From Deinococcus hopiensis KR-140 (GTDB lineage: Bacteria; Deinococcota; Deinococci; Deinococcales; Deinococcaceae): a DNA stretch of 64,000 nucleotides. Of the stretch, positions 54,024 to 62,727 are shown one piece after another; the first letter of the stretch is position 1, and each line of letters starts with the position of its first letter. A program made the position numbers and the translations under genes. A model generated the notes under the pieces. That model ran no database searches and was not told where the DNA came from. It was given only the letters and a program-made list of their open reading frames with translations. The stretch lies in assembly GCA_943327755.2 (NCBI GenBank), contig CALPYF020000017.1, positions 1 through 64,000 of the forward strand, read 5' to 3'.

Positions 54024-54367
54024 AGTCGTCAGGGCACCCCTGACCGACCCTGAAACCCCGATTCAATCCACGTTCCACCCCAACCCTTCACCCCAGCCGC
54101 GCCTGAGGTGAACGGCGTTCCACGCCCACTGGCGGCCCAAAACGGGTGACATCCCGCTTCGCTGGCCGCGCCACCTCCCACATCCACAGTCGGCCCAGAC
54201 CATCCGGCACCCCACGGACACCGGACAGGCCGCGACTGGAGTCTTATTATGTTTTCAACGTATTTTTTGATCTGGGTCTTCCGCCTGTTCACCGACACCG
54301 CCCATGGGCCGGACTCACCACTCCTGGCAGTTGACGACGATCGGCCCCGCCTCTGACACCAAGCCGC
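54024..54367 (+). ncRNA. Possible noncoding RNA or long leader
   Basis: This is the region that would be transcribed from the TATAAT promoter. Near its 5' end GTCAGGG-CAC-CCCTGAC (54029-54045) forms a 7-bp hairpin. The rest contains no ORF with a start signal and family-like sequence; a 62-codon ORF at 54146-54334 has neither. An AT-rich stretch at 54243-54269 ends in TTTTTT but lacks a good preceding stem. It is offered as a candidate only. Confidence 0.3.
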
Positions 54368-54379
54368 TAATCTCTCGCT

Positions 54380-55975
54380 GTGCCCGATGCCCTCATCCCG
54401 CTCCGTCAACTGCTGCTCCGTGACGACGCAGAGGGAACGCTGAATCACCTGATCCAGGCGGCACAACACGCCCCCAGGGCAGCGGACGTCCTGCCACTCA
54501 TCGCGGCCCTGCCGGAGGTACCGCGGGACTGGATCAGCAGTGAACTGGGCGGTCTCGCCCTGGCCTGGCTGTACTTCCGGGGCATGCAGCACCGCCAGCT
54601 CGACGAACTGTTGGATGTCAGACCCTCCGGGCAGCTCCTCCCGTTCCGGGCGCACCTGCACCTGATTCACCGGCGCAGCGAACTGGCCCTGAACCTCGCG
54701 CGGTTCAGCGTCCTGCACGCACCCGACGGCCCCACCCGTTCGCTGACCCTCACGCAGCTGGCGGGTGCAGCCGCCATGCTCGATCACCCCCACTGGAAGG
54801 AGCTGTACCGGCTCCAGATTGCTCAGGCGCTTCCCCACTACCGGGGGATGGCCCGCGTTCAGTTCGCCTTCGACCTGCAACACCATCAGGAAGTGGGCGA
54901 GGCGACCACCGAACTGACGCGGGCGCTGGGTGACCTGCGGCACGACCCGACGTCCTCTACCTATATCTACCGGTCACTCGTATCTATCGCTCTCGATACC
55001 AGTCAACCGGGCGCAGCGCTGACTGCCCTGCGAAAGGCGGAAGCAATCGCTCAGGACGGCCTGCTCGCTTCAGAACTGTTCCTGCAGCGGGCACTGCTGA
55101 CCCTGAACCTGACTCAGTATCCCGTCGCCATCCAGACGGCGACCTCAGCCCGTGAGCACGTCTCCGCTCCGGATCGGCTGGCCACAACGCTGGTCACGGG
55201 AGCGAAGGCCCTAGCGCTCATGGGGCAGACGTTCGAAGCCGTCCTGATGGCGCAGGAGGCGGCCGCGCTGCACCGGGTGCTGGACTCGGGGCGGCACGCG
55301 ATCCTCAATTACCTGGCGCTGGCGTACCTGCACGCGGGGGATCTGCCGCGCGCCCAGGAGGCGCTGAGCCGCGCGGACAGTTACTCACAGCATGCGGGCA
55401 CCCTCTCCTGGCTGGCCCGCGCAGAGTGCGCCCGGCAGGCGGGGGGCGGGCCGCTGCCGCCGGGTGACGGCATCCGCGCGCAGCTGGCGACGTTGCGGTG
55501 GTCGTGGGTGCGCGCGTACCTGCCCGCGCTGCTGGAGCAGTACGCGGTGGTGACATTCGCGCCGCCGGAGTGGACGGTGCGGGTCAGCCTGGCCGGGCCG
55601 GTGCGGGTGTGGATGTCCGGGGACGAGTTGCCGCTGCGCTCCACGCGGCCCGAGGCGGGCCTGCTGGCGCTGCTGGTGACGGCGGGCGGGCAGGTGTCGC
55701 GCGAGCGGGCGCTGGACGCGCTGGACCTGCCGGGGAAGACGCCGACGGCGCGGCGCAAGGCGCTGAGTGCGGCGGTCGCGGCCCTGCGGGAGCTGCTGGG
55801 CTGGCCAGGGGCGCTGACGGTGGACGGGGGCGTGCTGCGCCTGTCGGACGCGCCGCGCTGGGAGGAGCCCTCCATGCCGGGGCGGGGGCGGGAGGATTTC
55901 TTCTGCGAGGGCCGCTTCGATCCGTGGGTGCTGGAGTGGCGGGAGGAACGGGCGCTGGCCGGAGAGCCGGATTGA
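54380..55975 (+). CDS. TPR-like regulator with C-terminal winged helix (SARP/BTAD-like)
   Basis: The protein has 531 residues. Residues 20-390 are helical repeats of TPR type (ALAWLYFRGMQHRQLDELLD, AILNYLALAYLHAGDLPRAQ near 305). A winged helix lies at about 398-495 (VSLAGPVRVWMSGDELPLRS, ALLALLVTAGGQVSRERAL-type segment, AVAALRELLGWPGALTVDGG), similar in layout to OmpR/SARP domains. The order (TPR first) is the reverse of classical SARPs. GTG 54380 lies 6 bases after TAATCT (leaderless). It is probably a DNA-binding regulator; no target is evident. Confidence 0.7.
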   Translation: MPDALIPLRQLLLRDDAEGTLNHLIQAAQHAPRAADVLPLIAALPEVPRDWISSELGGLALAWLYFRGMQHRQLDELLDVRPSGQLLPFRAHLHLIHRRSELALNLARFSVLHAPDGPTRSLTLTQLAGAAAMLDHPHWKELYRLQIAQALPHYRGMARVQFAFDLQHHQEVGEATTELTRALGDLRHDPTSSTYIYRSLVSIALDTSQPGAALTALRKAEAIAQDGLLASELFLQRALLTLNLTQYPVAIQTATSAREHVSAPDRLATTLVTGAKALALMGQTFEAVLMAQEAAALHRVLDSGRHAILNYLALAYLHAGDLPRAQEALSRADSYSQHAGTLSWLARAECARQAGGGPLPPGDGIRAQLATLRWSWVRAYLPALLEQYAVVTFAPPEWTVRVSLAGPVRVWMSGDELPLRSTRPEAGLLALLVTAGGQVSRERALDALDLPGKTPTARRKALSAAVAALRELLGWPGALTVDGGVLRLSDAPRWEEPSMPGRGREDFFCEGRFDPWVLEWREERALAGEPD

Positions 55976-56042
55976 CCACTATTGATAGGGTATTCTCATA
56001 AATACGGACGTTCTGCGGACACCCGCTCCGCAGACTGGACGC

Positions 56043-57044
56043 ATGACCTCCGACGAGCAGCCCGAGCGTGCCCAGAGCCCCGTCCAGCGCCTGTTCCTCC
56101 TGGCCCGCCTGCTGCGCGCCCGGCCGCACACCGTCGCGGAACTCGCGGCGGCCACCGGGCAGACCCTGGCCGTCACGGCGCGCGACCTGCACGAACTGCA
56201 GAGCCTGGAACCCGGGCTGCGCGTCCTGCCCGGCCCGCCCCAGGGGTACGTGATCGGCACGCCGGACCTCGACGACGCGGCGCGACTGACCCTACTGCGC
56301 GGCCTGGACGCCCTCGCGGCGCGCGGCAGCGAACCGGCGGCCAGCCTCGCCCCGCTGCGCGCCGCCCTGACCGACGCGCTGCCCGCACACGTCCGCGCCG
56401 CCCTGCCCCGCACCACGGGCGCGGCTCGCCCCGCCGCCTCCGACCTCGCCCTGAACGCTGTCACGCAGGCATGGCTGGCCTGCCGCCCCATCCGCTTCAA
56501 GGAATGGCAGCCCGGCACGCGGCGCGCCGCGCGGCTGCACCCCCTGCGCATCGAGGCGCACCCGGTCAGCGGCGACCTGCTCGTCGTGGGCCGCGACCCC
56601 GACCACGCGGGCGAGGTCCGCACGTACCGCCTGAGCCGCATGCTGCACGTCACGCCCGAGGCAGGCACCTTCACGCCCGACCCCCTCGACCCGGGGCAGG
56701 TGCCCGCGCTGCCCGTCACGCTGCTGACCACCCAGGCAGCGGACAGTGTGACGGTCACCCTGCGCTTCACGGGCGAGGCGGCATTCCGCGTGCTGGAAGG
56801 CGGCCACGCCTGCCTGGGCGAACCGAGCATCAACCCGGACGGCAGCGTGGACGCGCCCCTGCTCGTCCCGCACGACGCCGGGGGCGCGCCCCGCAGCGTC
56901 CTCCCGTGGCTGCTGTCCTGGGGGCCGCAGGTGCAGGTGCTCGGCCCGGACGGGGTGCGCGCCGCGTGGCAGCGCCTGACGCGCGAGGCCGCCGAGGTCG
57001 CCGCGCAGACCCCCACCCGTTTCGTGCAGCACGGCGCGGCCTGA
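56043..57044 (+). CDS. WYL-domain transcriptional regulator
   Basis: The protein has 333 residues. An N-terminal HTH (VQRLFLLARLLRARPHTVAE, then TGQTLAVTARDLHEL near 40-54) is followed by the WYL region: QAWLACRPIRFKEWQPGTRR near 139 and LHPLRIEAHPVSGDLLVVGR near 163, RTYRLSRMLHV near 192, then the C-terminal extension. The WYL core is partly degenerate (LLVVGR for WYLvar). Such proteins sense nucleic acids or ligands, often around DNA damage and defence. ATG 56043 is preceded by GACTGGACGC without an SD. It converges with the TipA-like gene. Confidence 0.8.
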   Translation: MTSDEQPERAQSPVQRLFLLARLLRARPHTVAELAAATGQTLAVTARDLHELQSLEPGLRVLPGPPQGYVIGTPDLDDAARLTLLRGLDALAARGSEPAASLAPLRAALTDALPAHVRAALPRTTGAARPAASDLALNAVTQAWLACRPIRFKEWQPGTRRAARLHPLRIEAHPVSGDLLVVGRDPDHAGEVRTYRLSRMLHVTPEAGTFTPDPLDPGQVPALPVTLLTTQAADSVTVTLRFTGEAAFRVLEGGHACLGEPSINPDGSVDAPLLVPHDAGGAPRSVLPWLLSWGPQVQVLGPDGVRAAWQRLTREAAEVAAQTPTRFVQHGAA

Positions 57045-57075
57045 CCGGCAGGCGTGGGCCCCTCTGCCCCGTTCC

Positions 57076-57498
57076 TTACCCGTCCTGCGCGTCGGCCCAG
57101 GCAGTGACCGCCGCAGTCTGGTACGCGGCCAGCCCGGCCCGTGCCCGGTCGATGTTGCGCGTGAACCGCTCGTCCGCCACCCACATCTGCGCCAGTCCGC
57201 GCATCATCTGCGCCGACGCGTCGTAGTACGCGCCGCTGATGTGCGCGCGGTGCCGCGCCGCGACCCCCTGCGCCCGGCCGTCCGTGGCGGGCACGCCCGC
57301 GTCCATCAGCTCCACGTATGCGGCGGTGATGCCGTCCATCTCCGCGCGGATGCGCGCCCAGTCCGCCCTGCTGTACCGGGCGGTTCGCGCGGCACTCTGG
57401 CGGTAGGCGTCCGTGTCGCCCCAGCGTTCGCGGGCCTCGGCCTCGTAGTGCGCCGGGTCGAACCCGTCGAACACAGCCTTCACGTCCTCGTTGTTCAT
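57076..57498 (-). CDS. Internal start giving TipAS domain alone
   Basis: Within the TipA-like gene, ATG 57498 (MNNEDVKAVFDGFDP) is preceded by GAGGAG with a 6-base spacing. Translation from here would give a 140-residue free TipAS domain in frame with the full protein. In Streptomyces the tipA gene makes both a long regulator and a short drug-sequestering form this way. The arrangement here is inferred from sequence only. Confidence 0.55.
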   Translation of the reverse strand: MNNEDVKAVFDGFDPAHYEAEARERWGDTDAYRQSAARTARYSRADWARIRAEMDGITAAYVELMDAGVPATDGRAQGVAARHRAHISGAYYDASAQMMRGLAQMWVADERFTRNIDRARAGLAAYQTAAVTAWADAQDG

Positions 57499-57855
57499 GA
57501 TGGTCTCCTCTGCCCCGTCCTCCAGGGTCTTCAGGCGGGCCTGCACCTCGCGCAGCGTGTGCTCGGCGCGGCGCAGGTCCTCGCGCAGCCGCCCGGCGTG
57601 GGCACGCAGCGCCTCGCGTTCCAGGTCCGGCGGGGCGTCCAGCACCCCCGCCACCTCGGCGAGCGGCACGCCCAGCGCCCGCCACGTCAGCACCCGCCGC
57701 AGCCGCGCCAGATCACCCGGCGTGTACAGGCGGTAATTGCCGTCGCTGCGCTCGGCGGGGCGCAGCAGCCCGATCTCGTCGTAATGGTGCAGGGTGCGCA
57801 CGCTCACGCCCGTCAGGGCCGCGACCTCCCCCACCGTCCAGCGCTGCTCGTCCAG
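57076..57855 (-). CDS. TipA-like MerR regulator with TipAS drug-binding domain
   Basis: The protein has 259 residues. The MerR HTH is at about 6-75 (WTVGEVAALTGVSVRTLHHY, DGNYRLYTPGDLARLRRVLT), a coiled dimerisation helix at 78-112 and the TipAS domain at 120-259 (FDGFDPAHYEAEARERWGDT, YRQSAARTARYS). The start appears to be CTG 57855: AGGAGG lies 7 bases before it, and the next possible start, GTG 57834, would cut into the HTH. An internal ATG at 57498 has its own SD. It is divergent from the MDR dehydrogenase, whose start lies 72 bases away. Confidence 0.85.
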   Translation of the reverse strand: MDEQRWTVGEVAALTGVSVRTLHHYDEIGLLRPAERSDGNYRLYTPGDLARLRRVLTWRALGVPLAEVAGVLDAPPDLEREALRAHAGRLREDLRRAEHTLREVQARLKTLEDGAEETIMNNEDVKAVFDGFDPAHYEAEARERWGDTDAYRQSAARTARYSRADWARIRAEMDGITAAYVELMDAGVPATDGRAQGVAARHRAHISGAYYDASAQMMRGLAQMWVADERFTRNIDRARAGLAAYQTAAVTAWADAQDG

Positions 57856-57927
57856 GGTGGAACCTCCTGAGGGGCAGCGTAGGCCCTCCCGCCACGTGAG
57901 GGTCAAGCGGGATGGCAGACTGGGCAC

Positions 57928-58809
57928 ATGCGCCTGATCGCCGCTGCACCGCTCACCCCGCGCTGGGAGCCGCTCGCGCCGCGCGGGGTCGGGCCGGGCG
58001 AGGTGCGCGTCCAGACCCGCCTGAGTGCCCTGAGTGTCGCCTCCGAACTGAGCGTACTGAGGGACGGACCGTTTCCATCGGCCCTGGGGTATCAGACGCT
58101 GGGAACGGTCACGGAAGCCGGGCCGGGCGTGACGCTGCCGGTGGGCGCGCGGGTCGTGACGACGCTGGGGCACGCGGCGTGGGGCGTGCACGGCGCGTCG
58201 CGGGTGATTCCCGTCCCGGACGACGTGCCGGACCGGGCGGCGCTGAGCGTGATCCTGGCCGAGGAGACCGCCAAGGGCCTGCGCTGCGTGCAGCCTGCGC
58301 CCTACGAGCGGGTGCTGGTCGCCGGGGCGGGTCTGCTGGGGCTGCTGAGCGTGGTGAACCTGACCCGCGCGGGCCACGACGTGAGCGTGATCGAGCCGCG
58401 TGCCGACCGGCAGGCCCTCGCCCGGCAGTTCGGCGCGCACGAGGTCTACGGGCCAGAGGATGCGCCACGGGACGCCTTCGACGTGGGCGTGGAGTGCAGC
58501 GCCGCCCCCGCCGGATTCGCCGCGCTGCTGGATGCCTTGAAACCGCGTGGGCGCTGCGTGGTGCTCTCGGACGGCAACTGGGGCGCGCTGACCCTGACGC
58601 CGGACTTCCACCGCAAGGAACTGAGCGTCGTGGCGTCCAGTGACGGCGAGGACTACGCCGCGCACGCCCGCTGGTGGTGGCGAAATGTCAGTCCGGTGCT
58701 GGAGGCGCTGTACCCGGTGACGGTGGCGGCCGCCGATCTGCCGGACCTGTACGCCCGCCTGAGCACGCCGGACCGACCCGTGAGTGCACTGGTGGAGTGG
58801 ATTCCGTAG
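57928..58809 (+). CDS. MDR-superfamily zinc-type dehydrogenase, zinc ligands missing
   Basis: The protein has 293 residues. It has the GroES-like N-terminal part (RGVGPGEVRVQTRLSALSVA near 19-38, GYQTLGTVTEAGPGV) and a Rossmann domain with VLVAGAGLLGLLSVVNLTRA near 130-149. It is shorter than usual (about 340) and lacks the structural-zinc Cys cluster and the catalytic Cys-His pair, so it is probably a zinc-independent member (quinone reductase- or BchC-like). CAGACT lies 6 bases before ATG 57928 (leaderless). Confidence 0.8.
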   Translation: MRLIAAAPLTPRWEPLAPRGVGPGEVRVQTRLSALSVASELSVLRDGPFPSALGYQTLGTVTEAGPGVTLPVGARVVTTLGHAAWGVHGASRVIPVPDDVPDRAALSVILAEETAKGLRCVQPAPYERVLVAGAGLLGLLSVVNLTRAGHDVSVIEPRADRQALARQFGAHEVYGPEDAPRDAFDVGVECSAAPAGFAALLDALKPRGRCVVLSDGNWGALTLTPDFHRKELSVVASSDGEDYAAHARWWWRNVSPVLEALYPVTVAAADLPDLYARLSTPDRPVSALVEWIP

Positions 58810-58858
58810 CACGTGCAAGGCGCGCACGGGTCGGCGCCGACCCGGTAGGCTGCGCGGC

Positions 58859-59590
58859 ATGACGGGTCAGGGGCGGGGATTCGACTGGGGTGCGTTCGGG
58901 CGTGGCTTCCGGGTGATGGTGCCGCTGTGGGCGGGCGTGGTGCCGTTCGCGGTGGCGTACGCGGTGACGGCCCGCGCGGGGGGCCTGAGCGTGTGGGAGA
59001 CGTGCCTGATGAGCGTGACGGTGTTCGCCGGGGCGAGTCAGTTCGCGGCGGCCGGGCAGTTCGTGGGTGGGGGCGTGCCGGGGGTGGCGGCGGCGCTGGC
59101 GCTGGTGGGGACGACGTTCGTGCTGAACGCGCGGCACGTGCTGTACGGCCTGAGCCTGTCGCGGCAGCTGCCGCTGAGTCGGTGGCAGCGTGCCGTGACG
59201 GCGCAGTTCCTGACGGACGAGACCTACGGCATGGTGCTCGTGGCGGGCCCGCGTGATCCGGGCGGTCTGAGCGTGGGGTTCCTACTGGGTGCGGAACTGA
59301 GCCTGTTCGCGGCGTGGAACACGGCGACGCTGCTGGGGGCGCTGGCGGGCGCCGTGTTGCCCGACCCGGACGCGCTGGGTGTGGGGGTGATCTTCCCGCT
59401 GGCGTTCCTGGGGTTGCTGGTGCCGCTGCTGGTGGGCCGAGCCGCGCTACTCGTGGCGCTCGTGTCGGGTCTGGGCGCGTGGGGGCTGGGGCGGGTGCTG
59501 CCGGGCGGACTGGTCGTGCTGCTGGTCGGGGTGGGTGGGGCGCTGCTGGGCGCGCTGATCAGTACGCGGCGGGCGGAGGGCCGCGCGTGA
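58859..59590 (+). CDS. azlC: Branched-chain amino-acid exporter, large subunit
   Basis: The protein has 243 residues and seven or more helices. The AzlC signature is present: FRVMVPLWAGVVPFAVAYAV near 17-36, SVTVFAGASQFAAAGQFVG near 52, LNARHVLYGLSLSRQLP near 91 and FLTDETYGMV near 117. With AzlD it exports branched-chain amino acids and azaleucine. TAGGCT lies 7 bases before ATG 58859 (leaderless); the frame upstream is not used. Its stop overlaps the azlD start. Confidence 0.92.
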   Translation: MTGQGRGFDWGAFGRGFRVMVPLWAGVVPFAVAYAVTARAGGLSVWETCLMSVTVFAGASQFAAAGQFVGGGVPGVAAALALVGTTFVLNARHVLYGLSLSRQLPLSRWQRAVTAQFLTDETYGMVLVAGPRDPGGLSVGFLLGAELSLFAAWNTATLLGALAGAVLPDPDALGVGVIFPLAFLGLLVPLLVGRAALLVALVSGLGAWGLGRVLPGGLVVLLVGVGGALLGALISTRRAEGRA

Positions 59591-59883
59591 GCGGCTGGCT
59601 GATCATCCTGCTCATGTGGGCCGTGACGTACGCGGCGCGCTTCGTGGGGCTCAGCCTGGGCCGCCTGGAGTTGCCGCCGTTCTGGCTGGCGTTCCTGCGC
59701 TTCGTGCCGGTCAGCGTGTTCGCGGCGCTGATCGTCCCGGACGTGCTGGGCAGCCCCGAGTGGGCGCGGCGACTGATCGGGGTCACGGTGGGCGGGGCGC
59801 TGCTGTGGCGCACCCGGAACCTCGCGCTGGGCATCCTGGGGGGCTTCGCGGCGTACTGGGCGGCGCGGCTGCTGGGAGCGTAG
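59587..59883 (+). CDS. azlD: Branched-chain amino-acid exporter, small subunit
   Basis: The protein has 98 residues and three or four helices: IILLMWAVTYAARFVGLSLG (6-25), FWLAFLRFVPVSVFAALIVP near 31-50, then GVTVGGALLWRTRNLALGI. It is the partner of AzlC and needed for export. GTG 59587 overlaps the AzlC stop (GTGA). Confidence 0.9.
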   Translation: MSGWLIILLMWAVTYAARFVGLSLGRLELPPFWLAFLRFVPVSVFAALIVPDVLGSPEWARRLIGVTVGGALLWRTRNLALGILGGFAAYWAARLLGA

Positions 59884-59944
59884 CCGGGGCGTGTGAGACG
59901 GGCCGCCGCGTGCAGGGTGGGGCGCGCGCTATGCTGAGCGGCGC

Positions 59945-61573
59945 ATGACGGGTCAGGTGGGCAGGGTGAAAGTCATTGACGGCAAGTACGAGGTGCTGCG
60001 GGAGGTGTCCGTGCAGGGCCCGGTCACGCTGTCCGAGGTCCGCGCGGCGGAGGGCGTCACGCGGCAGGTGGCGTGGTTCAACGTGGCGACGCCCGCCGAC
60101 CGGCAGGCCTTCCACGCGTACCGGACGGCGCTGCGCGCGCTGAGCCCGGCGGGCCTGACCGACGTTGTCGCGCGGCCCGGCGCGTTCTACGCGGTGTGGC
60201 AGCCCGTGACGGGTCAGCCGCTGGAGGCGGCGCTGGCGCACAAGGGCGTCCCGCAGGACCTCGTGGAGAACGTGCAGGCGCTCGCCGGTGCGCTGGCCGA
60301 GCACGGGTACGCGCTGGAGGACGCGCAGGTTCTCGTGGATGGCCATGAGCTGCGCGTCGCATACCTGACGCCGCACCTCACGCCGCGCAGCCCCGAGGAC
60401 ATCGCGGCGCGCAACGCGGCGACCCTCGCCCCGCTGAAGAAGGCCCGCGTGAAACGCCGCCGCGAGCCGGGCGCGTGGCTGACGTTCATTCCGGGCCTGC
60501 TGCTGCTGGGCGGCGCGACGTACGTGGGCGCGCAGGCCGTGCAGATCTACCTGAATCCACCCGTGAAACCCGTCTCGAACGTGGTGGGGCAGGCGGCGAA
60601 GCAGGCCGCGCAGGCACTGACCAGCGAGGGATTCCGCGTCGAGTACGTCAAGGGGCAGGCCGCTGGCCGCGCGGTCGGGTCGATCATCCGGCAGGATCCG
60701 GCCGCAAACTCCAACCTCCCGGTCGGCCGACTGGTGACCCTGACCGTCAACAATCCCCCTGCGATCGAAGTGCCGCGCCTGGAGGAGATGACGCCCGATC
60801 AGGCGCGGGACGCCCTGAAGGGCAACGCCATGACGGTCGGGAAGATCGTGAAGGTCGACGGCACCCTGACCGGCACGCCGGAGGGCCGCATCGTGGCGCA
60901 GCTGCCCGAGGCGGGGTCCACGGCGCAGCAGGGACAGGCCGTGCAGCTGATGGTCAGTACGGGCGTCACTGGCAAGAAGACGTGGCTGCCCGTCCTGACC
61001 GGCTTCCAGTACGAGGACGCCCTGAAGTACGCGCGGGACGCCGGGCTGGTCGTGACGAAGGTGACGCAGCAGCCCAGTGACCGGAAAGAGGGCACGGTGC
61101 TCTCCCAGACGCCGGCACCGTACCAGAAGGTCGAGACGGGTGGCCCGGTGACGCTGACGGTGGCCGCGCCGCGCTACAGCGCGCCCAGTCGCCCGGCGGG
61201 CAGTCTGCCGCTGCCGCCGCCCGTTCAGGAGCAGGCGCCCGAGCCGGTCACGCCCGAGCCGACGGCCCCCGACACCAGCGAGTCCAGCGCGGCCCCGCAG
61301 GAGATCCCGGCTGTGCCCGTGCAGGACGTGGCGCCGCAGGTCTCGGCCCCCACGCCGCGCAGCGTGAGCTTCAGGTACACCTTCCCGTCCGATCTGCCGG
61401 CGGGCACATACTCGCTGGCCGTGCGCGACGACGCGGGCGAGCGGGCACTGGATCTGAACGCGGACGCCTCGGCGCTGGCGGGCAAGCAGATCAGCACGAC
61501 CGCCAGCGTGCAGGGCGACGCGGTGTTCGTGATCCGGCGCGACGGCGAGGATTTCGCGTTCGTCACGCCTTGA
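59945..61573 (+). CDS. PASTA-domain membrane protein with a degenerate kinase-like head
   Basis: The protein has 542 residues. Residues 8-150 recall a Ser/Thr kinase N-lobe (VIDGKYEVLREVSVQGPVTL, FYAVWQPVTGQPLEAAL) but have no VAIK lysine, HRD or DFG motif, so it cannot be an active kinase. One helix (LTFIPGLLLLGGATYVGAQA near 179-198) is followed by three PASTA repeats at about 205-270, 275-345 and 348-405 (VGRLVTLTVNN, GQAVQLMVST, GGPVTLTVAA). A Pro-rich linker and a terminal beta domain end it. It is probably a cell-wall sensor. TATGCT lies 9 bases before ATG 59945. The next gene follows by 7 bases. Confidence 0.83.
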   Translation: MTGQVGRVKVIDGKYEVLREVSVQGPVTLSEVRAAEGVTRQVAWFNVATPADRQAFHAYRTALRALSPAGLTDVVARPGAFYAVWQPVTGQPLEAALAHKGVPQDLVENVQALAGALAEHGYALEDAQVLVDGHELRVAYLTPHLTPRSPEDIAARNAATLAPLKKARVKRRREPGAWLTFIPGLLLLGGATYVGAQAVQIYLNPPVKPVSNVVGQAAKQAAQALTSEGFRVEYVKGQAAGRAVGSIIRQDPAANSNLPVGRLVTLTVNNPPAIEVPRLEEMTPDQARDALKGNAMTVGKIVKVDGTLTGTPEGRIVAQLPEAGSTAQQGQAVQLMVSTGVTGKKTWLPVLTGFQYEDALKYARDAGLVVTKVTQQPSDRKEGTVLSQTPAPYQKVETGGPVTLTVAAPRYSAPSRPAGSLPLPPPVQEQAPEPVTPEPTAPDTSESSAAPQEIPAVPVQDVAPQVSAPTPRSVSFRYTFPSDLPAGTYSLAVRDDAGERALDLNADASALAGKQISTTASVQGDAVFVIRRDGEDFAFVTP

Positions 61574-61580
61574 GGACCCC

Positions 61581-62714
61581 ATGATCTACCTGGATTACGC
61601 CGCGACGCACCCCATGACTCCCGAGGCCCTGGCGGCCTACGCGCAGGCGGCGGCGCTGCCCGGCAACCCGGCCAGCGTGCACGCGGCGGGTCAGGCAGCC
61701 CGCGAGCGGCTGGAGGAAGGCCGCGCGCGGGTGGCCTCGGCGTTCGGAGTGGACCCGCGCACCCTGATCGCCAACGGTGGCGGTACTGAGGGCGACAATC
61801 ACGTGCTGCTGGGCGTAACGCGCGCGTGGCAGGACCGCCACGGGCAGCCCGGGCACCTGATCACCACGTCCACCGAGCACTCGGCGGTGCTGGCCCCCGC
61901 GCGGGCGCTGGTGGCGCAGGGCTGGGCGGTCACGTTCCTGACCCCGGACCGCTTCGGGCGCTACGACCCGGCAGAGCTCGCGGACGCGCTGCGGGAGGAC
62001 ACGGCGCTGGTGTCCATCCATCACGCGAACAACGAGGTGGGCGCCGTGCAGGACACCCCGGCGCTGGCGGCCCTGGCGGCGGCGCGGGGCGTGCCGTACC
62101 ACACGGACGCCGTGCAGGCGCCGGGCGTGCTGCCGGTGGACCTGACGGGCTGGGGCGTGACGTTCGCGACGTTCAGCGCGCACAAGTGGGGCGGCCCGCG
62201 CGGCGTGGGCTTCCTGTACGTCCGCCGCGGGGCAGATCTGCCCCCCGTGACATTGGGCGGCGGTCAGGAGGGCGGCGTGCGCCCCGGCACGCAGGACACC
62301 GCCGGGGTGTACGCGGCGGGCGTGGCCCTGACCCACGCGGCGGCGGCGCAGCCCGCGACCCTGGCGCACCTGGGCGCCCTGCGCGAGCAGTTCATGCGGG
62401 AGGTCGCGGGCATCCCGGACCTGAGCGTGAATCACGCGCCGGACAGCAGCCCGAAGGTCGTGAACGTCACGGTGGGCGGCGCGGACGGCGAGGCGCTGCT
62501 GATGAACCTCGACATGCTGGGCGTCGCGGCCAGCGCCGGGAGCGCGTGCAGCGCGGGCACCATGCAACCCAGTCACGTCCTGACCGCCCTGGGGCTGGAT
62601 GAGGCGCAGGCCCGCGCGTCCCTGCGCTTCAGTTTCGGCGCGGCCACCACGCCCGCCGAGGTCAGCGCGGCGGCGCAGGCCCTCACGCAGGCCGCCACCT
62701 GGAGCCGCGCCTAG
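61581..62714 (+). CDS. Cysteine desulfurase (NifS/IscS type)
   Basis: A PLP enzyme that releases sulfur from cysteine for Fe-S clusters, thiouridine or other thio-cofactors. The 377-residue protein has YLDYAATHPMTPEAL at 3-17, TTSTEHSAVLAPARAL near 94, SIHHANNEVGAVQDTPAL near 150, the PLP Lys in TFSAHKWGGPRGVG near 199 and the active Cys loop SAGSACSAGTMQPSHVL near 319. It starts 7 bases after the PASTA gene and is likely co-transcribed. No iscU or thiI is beside it, so the acceptor is unknown. A terminator follows. Confidence 0.92.
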   Translation: MIYLDYAATHPMTPEALAAYAQAAALPGNPASVHAAGQAARERLEEGRARVASAFGVDPRTLIANGGGTEGDNHVLLGVTRAWQDRHGQPGHLITTSTEHSAVLAPARALVAQGWAVTFLTPDRFGRYDPAELADALREDTALVSIHHANNEVGAVQDTPALAALAAARGVPYHTDAVQAPGVLPVDLTGWGVTFATFSAHKWGGPRGVGFLYVRRGADLPPVTLGGGQEGGVRPGTQDTAGVYAAGVALTHAAAAQPATLAHLGALREQFMREVAGIPDLSVNHAPDSSPKVVNVTVGGADGEALLMNLDMLGVAASAGSACSAGTMQPSHVLTALGLDEAQARASLRFSFGAATTPAEVSAAAQALTQAATWSRA

Positions 62715-62727
62715 ACGATCGAAACGC

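Noticed and set aside
54029..54943. 304-codon minus-strand ORF
   Set aside because: Antisense to the TPR regulator and its upstream region, with no start signal or recognisable domain.
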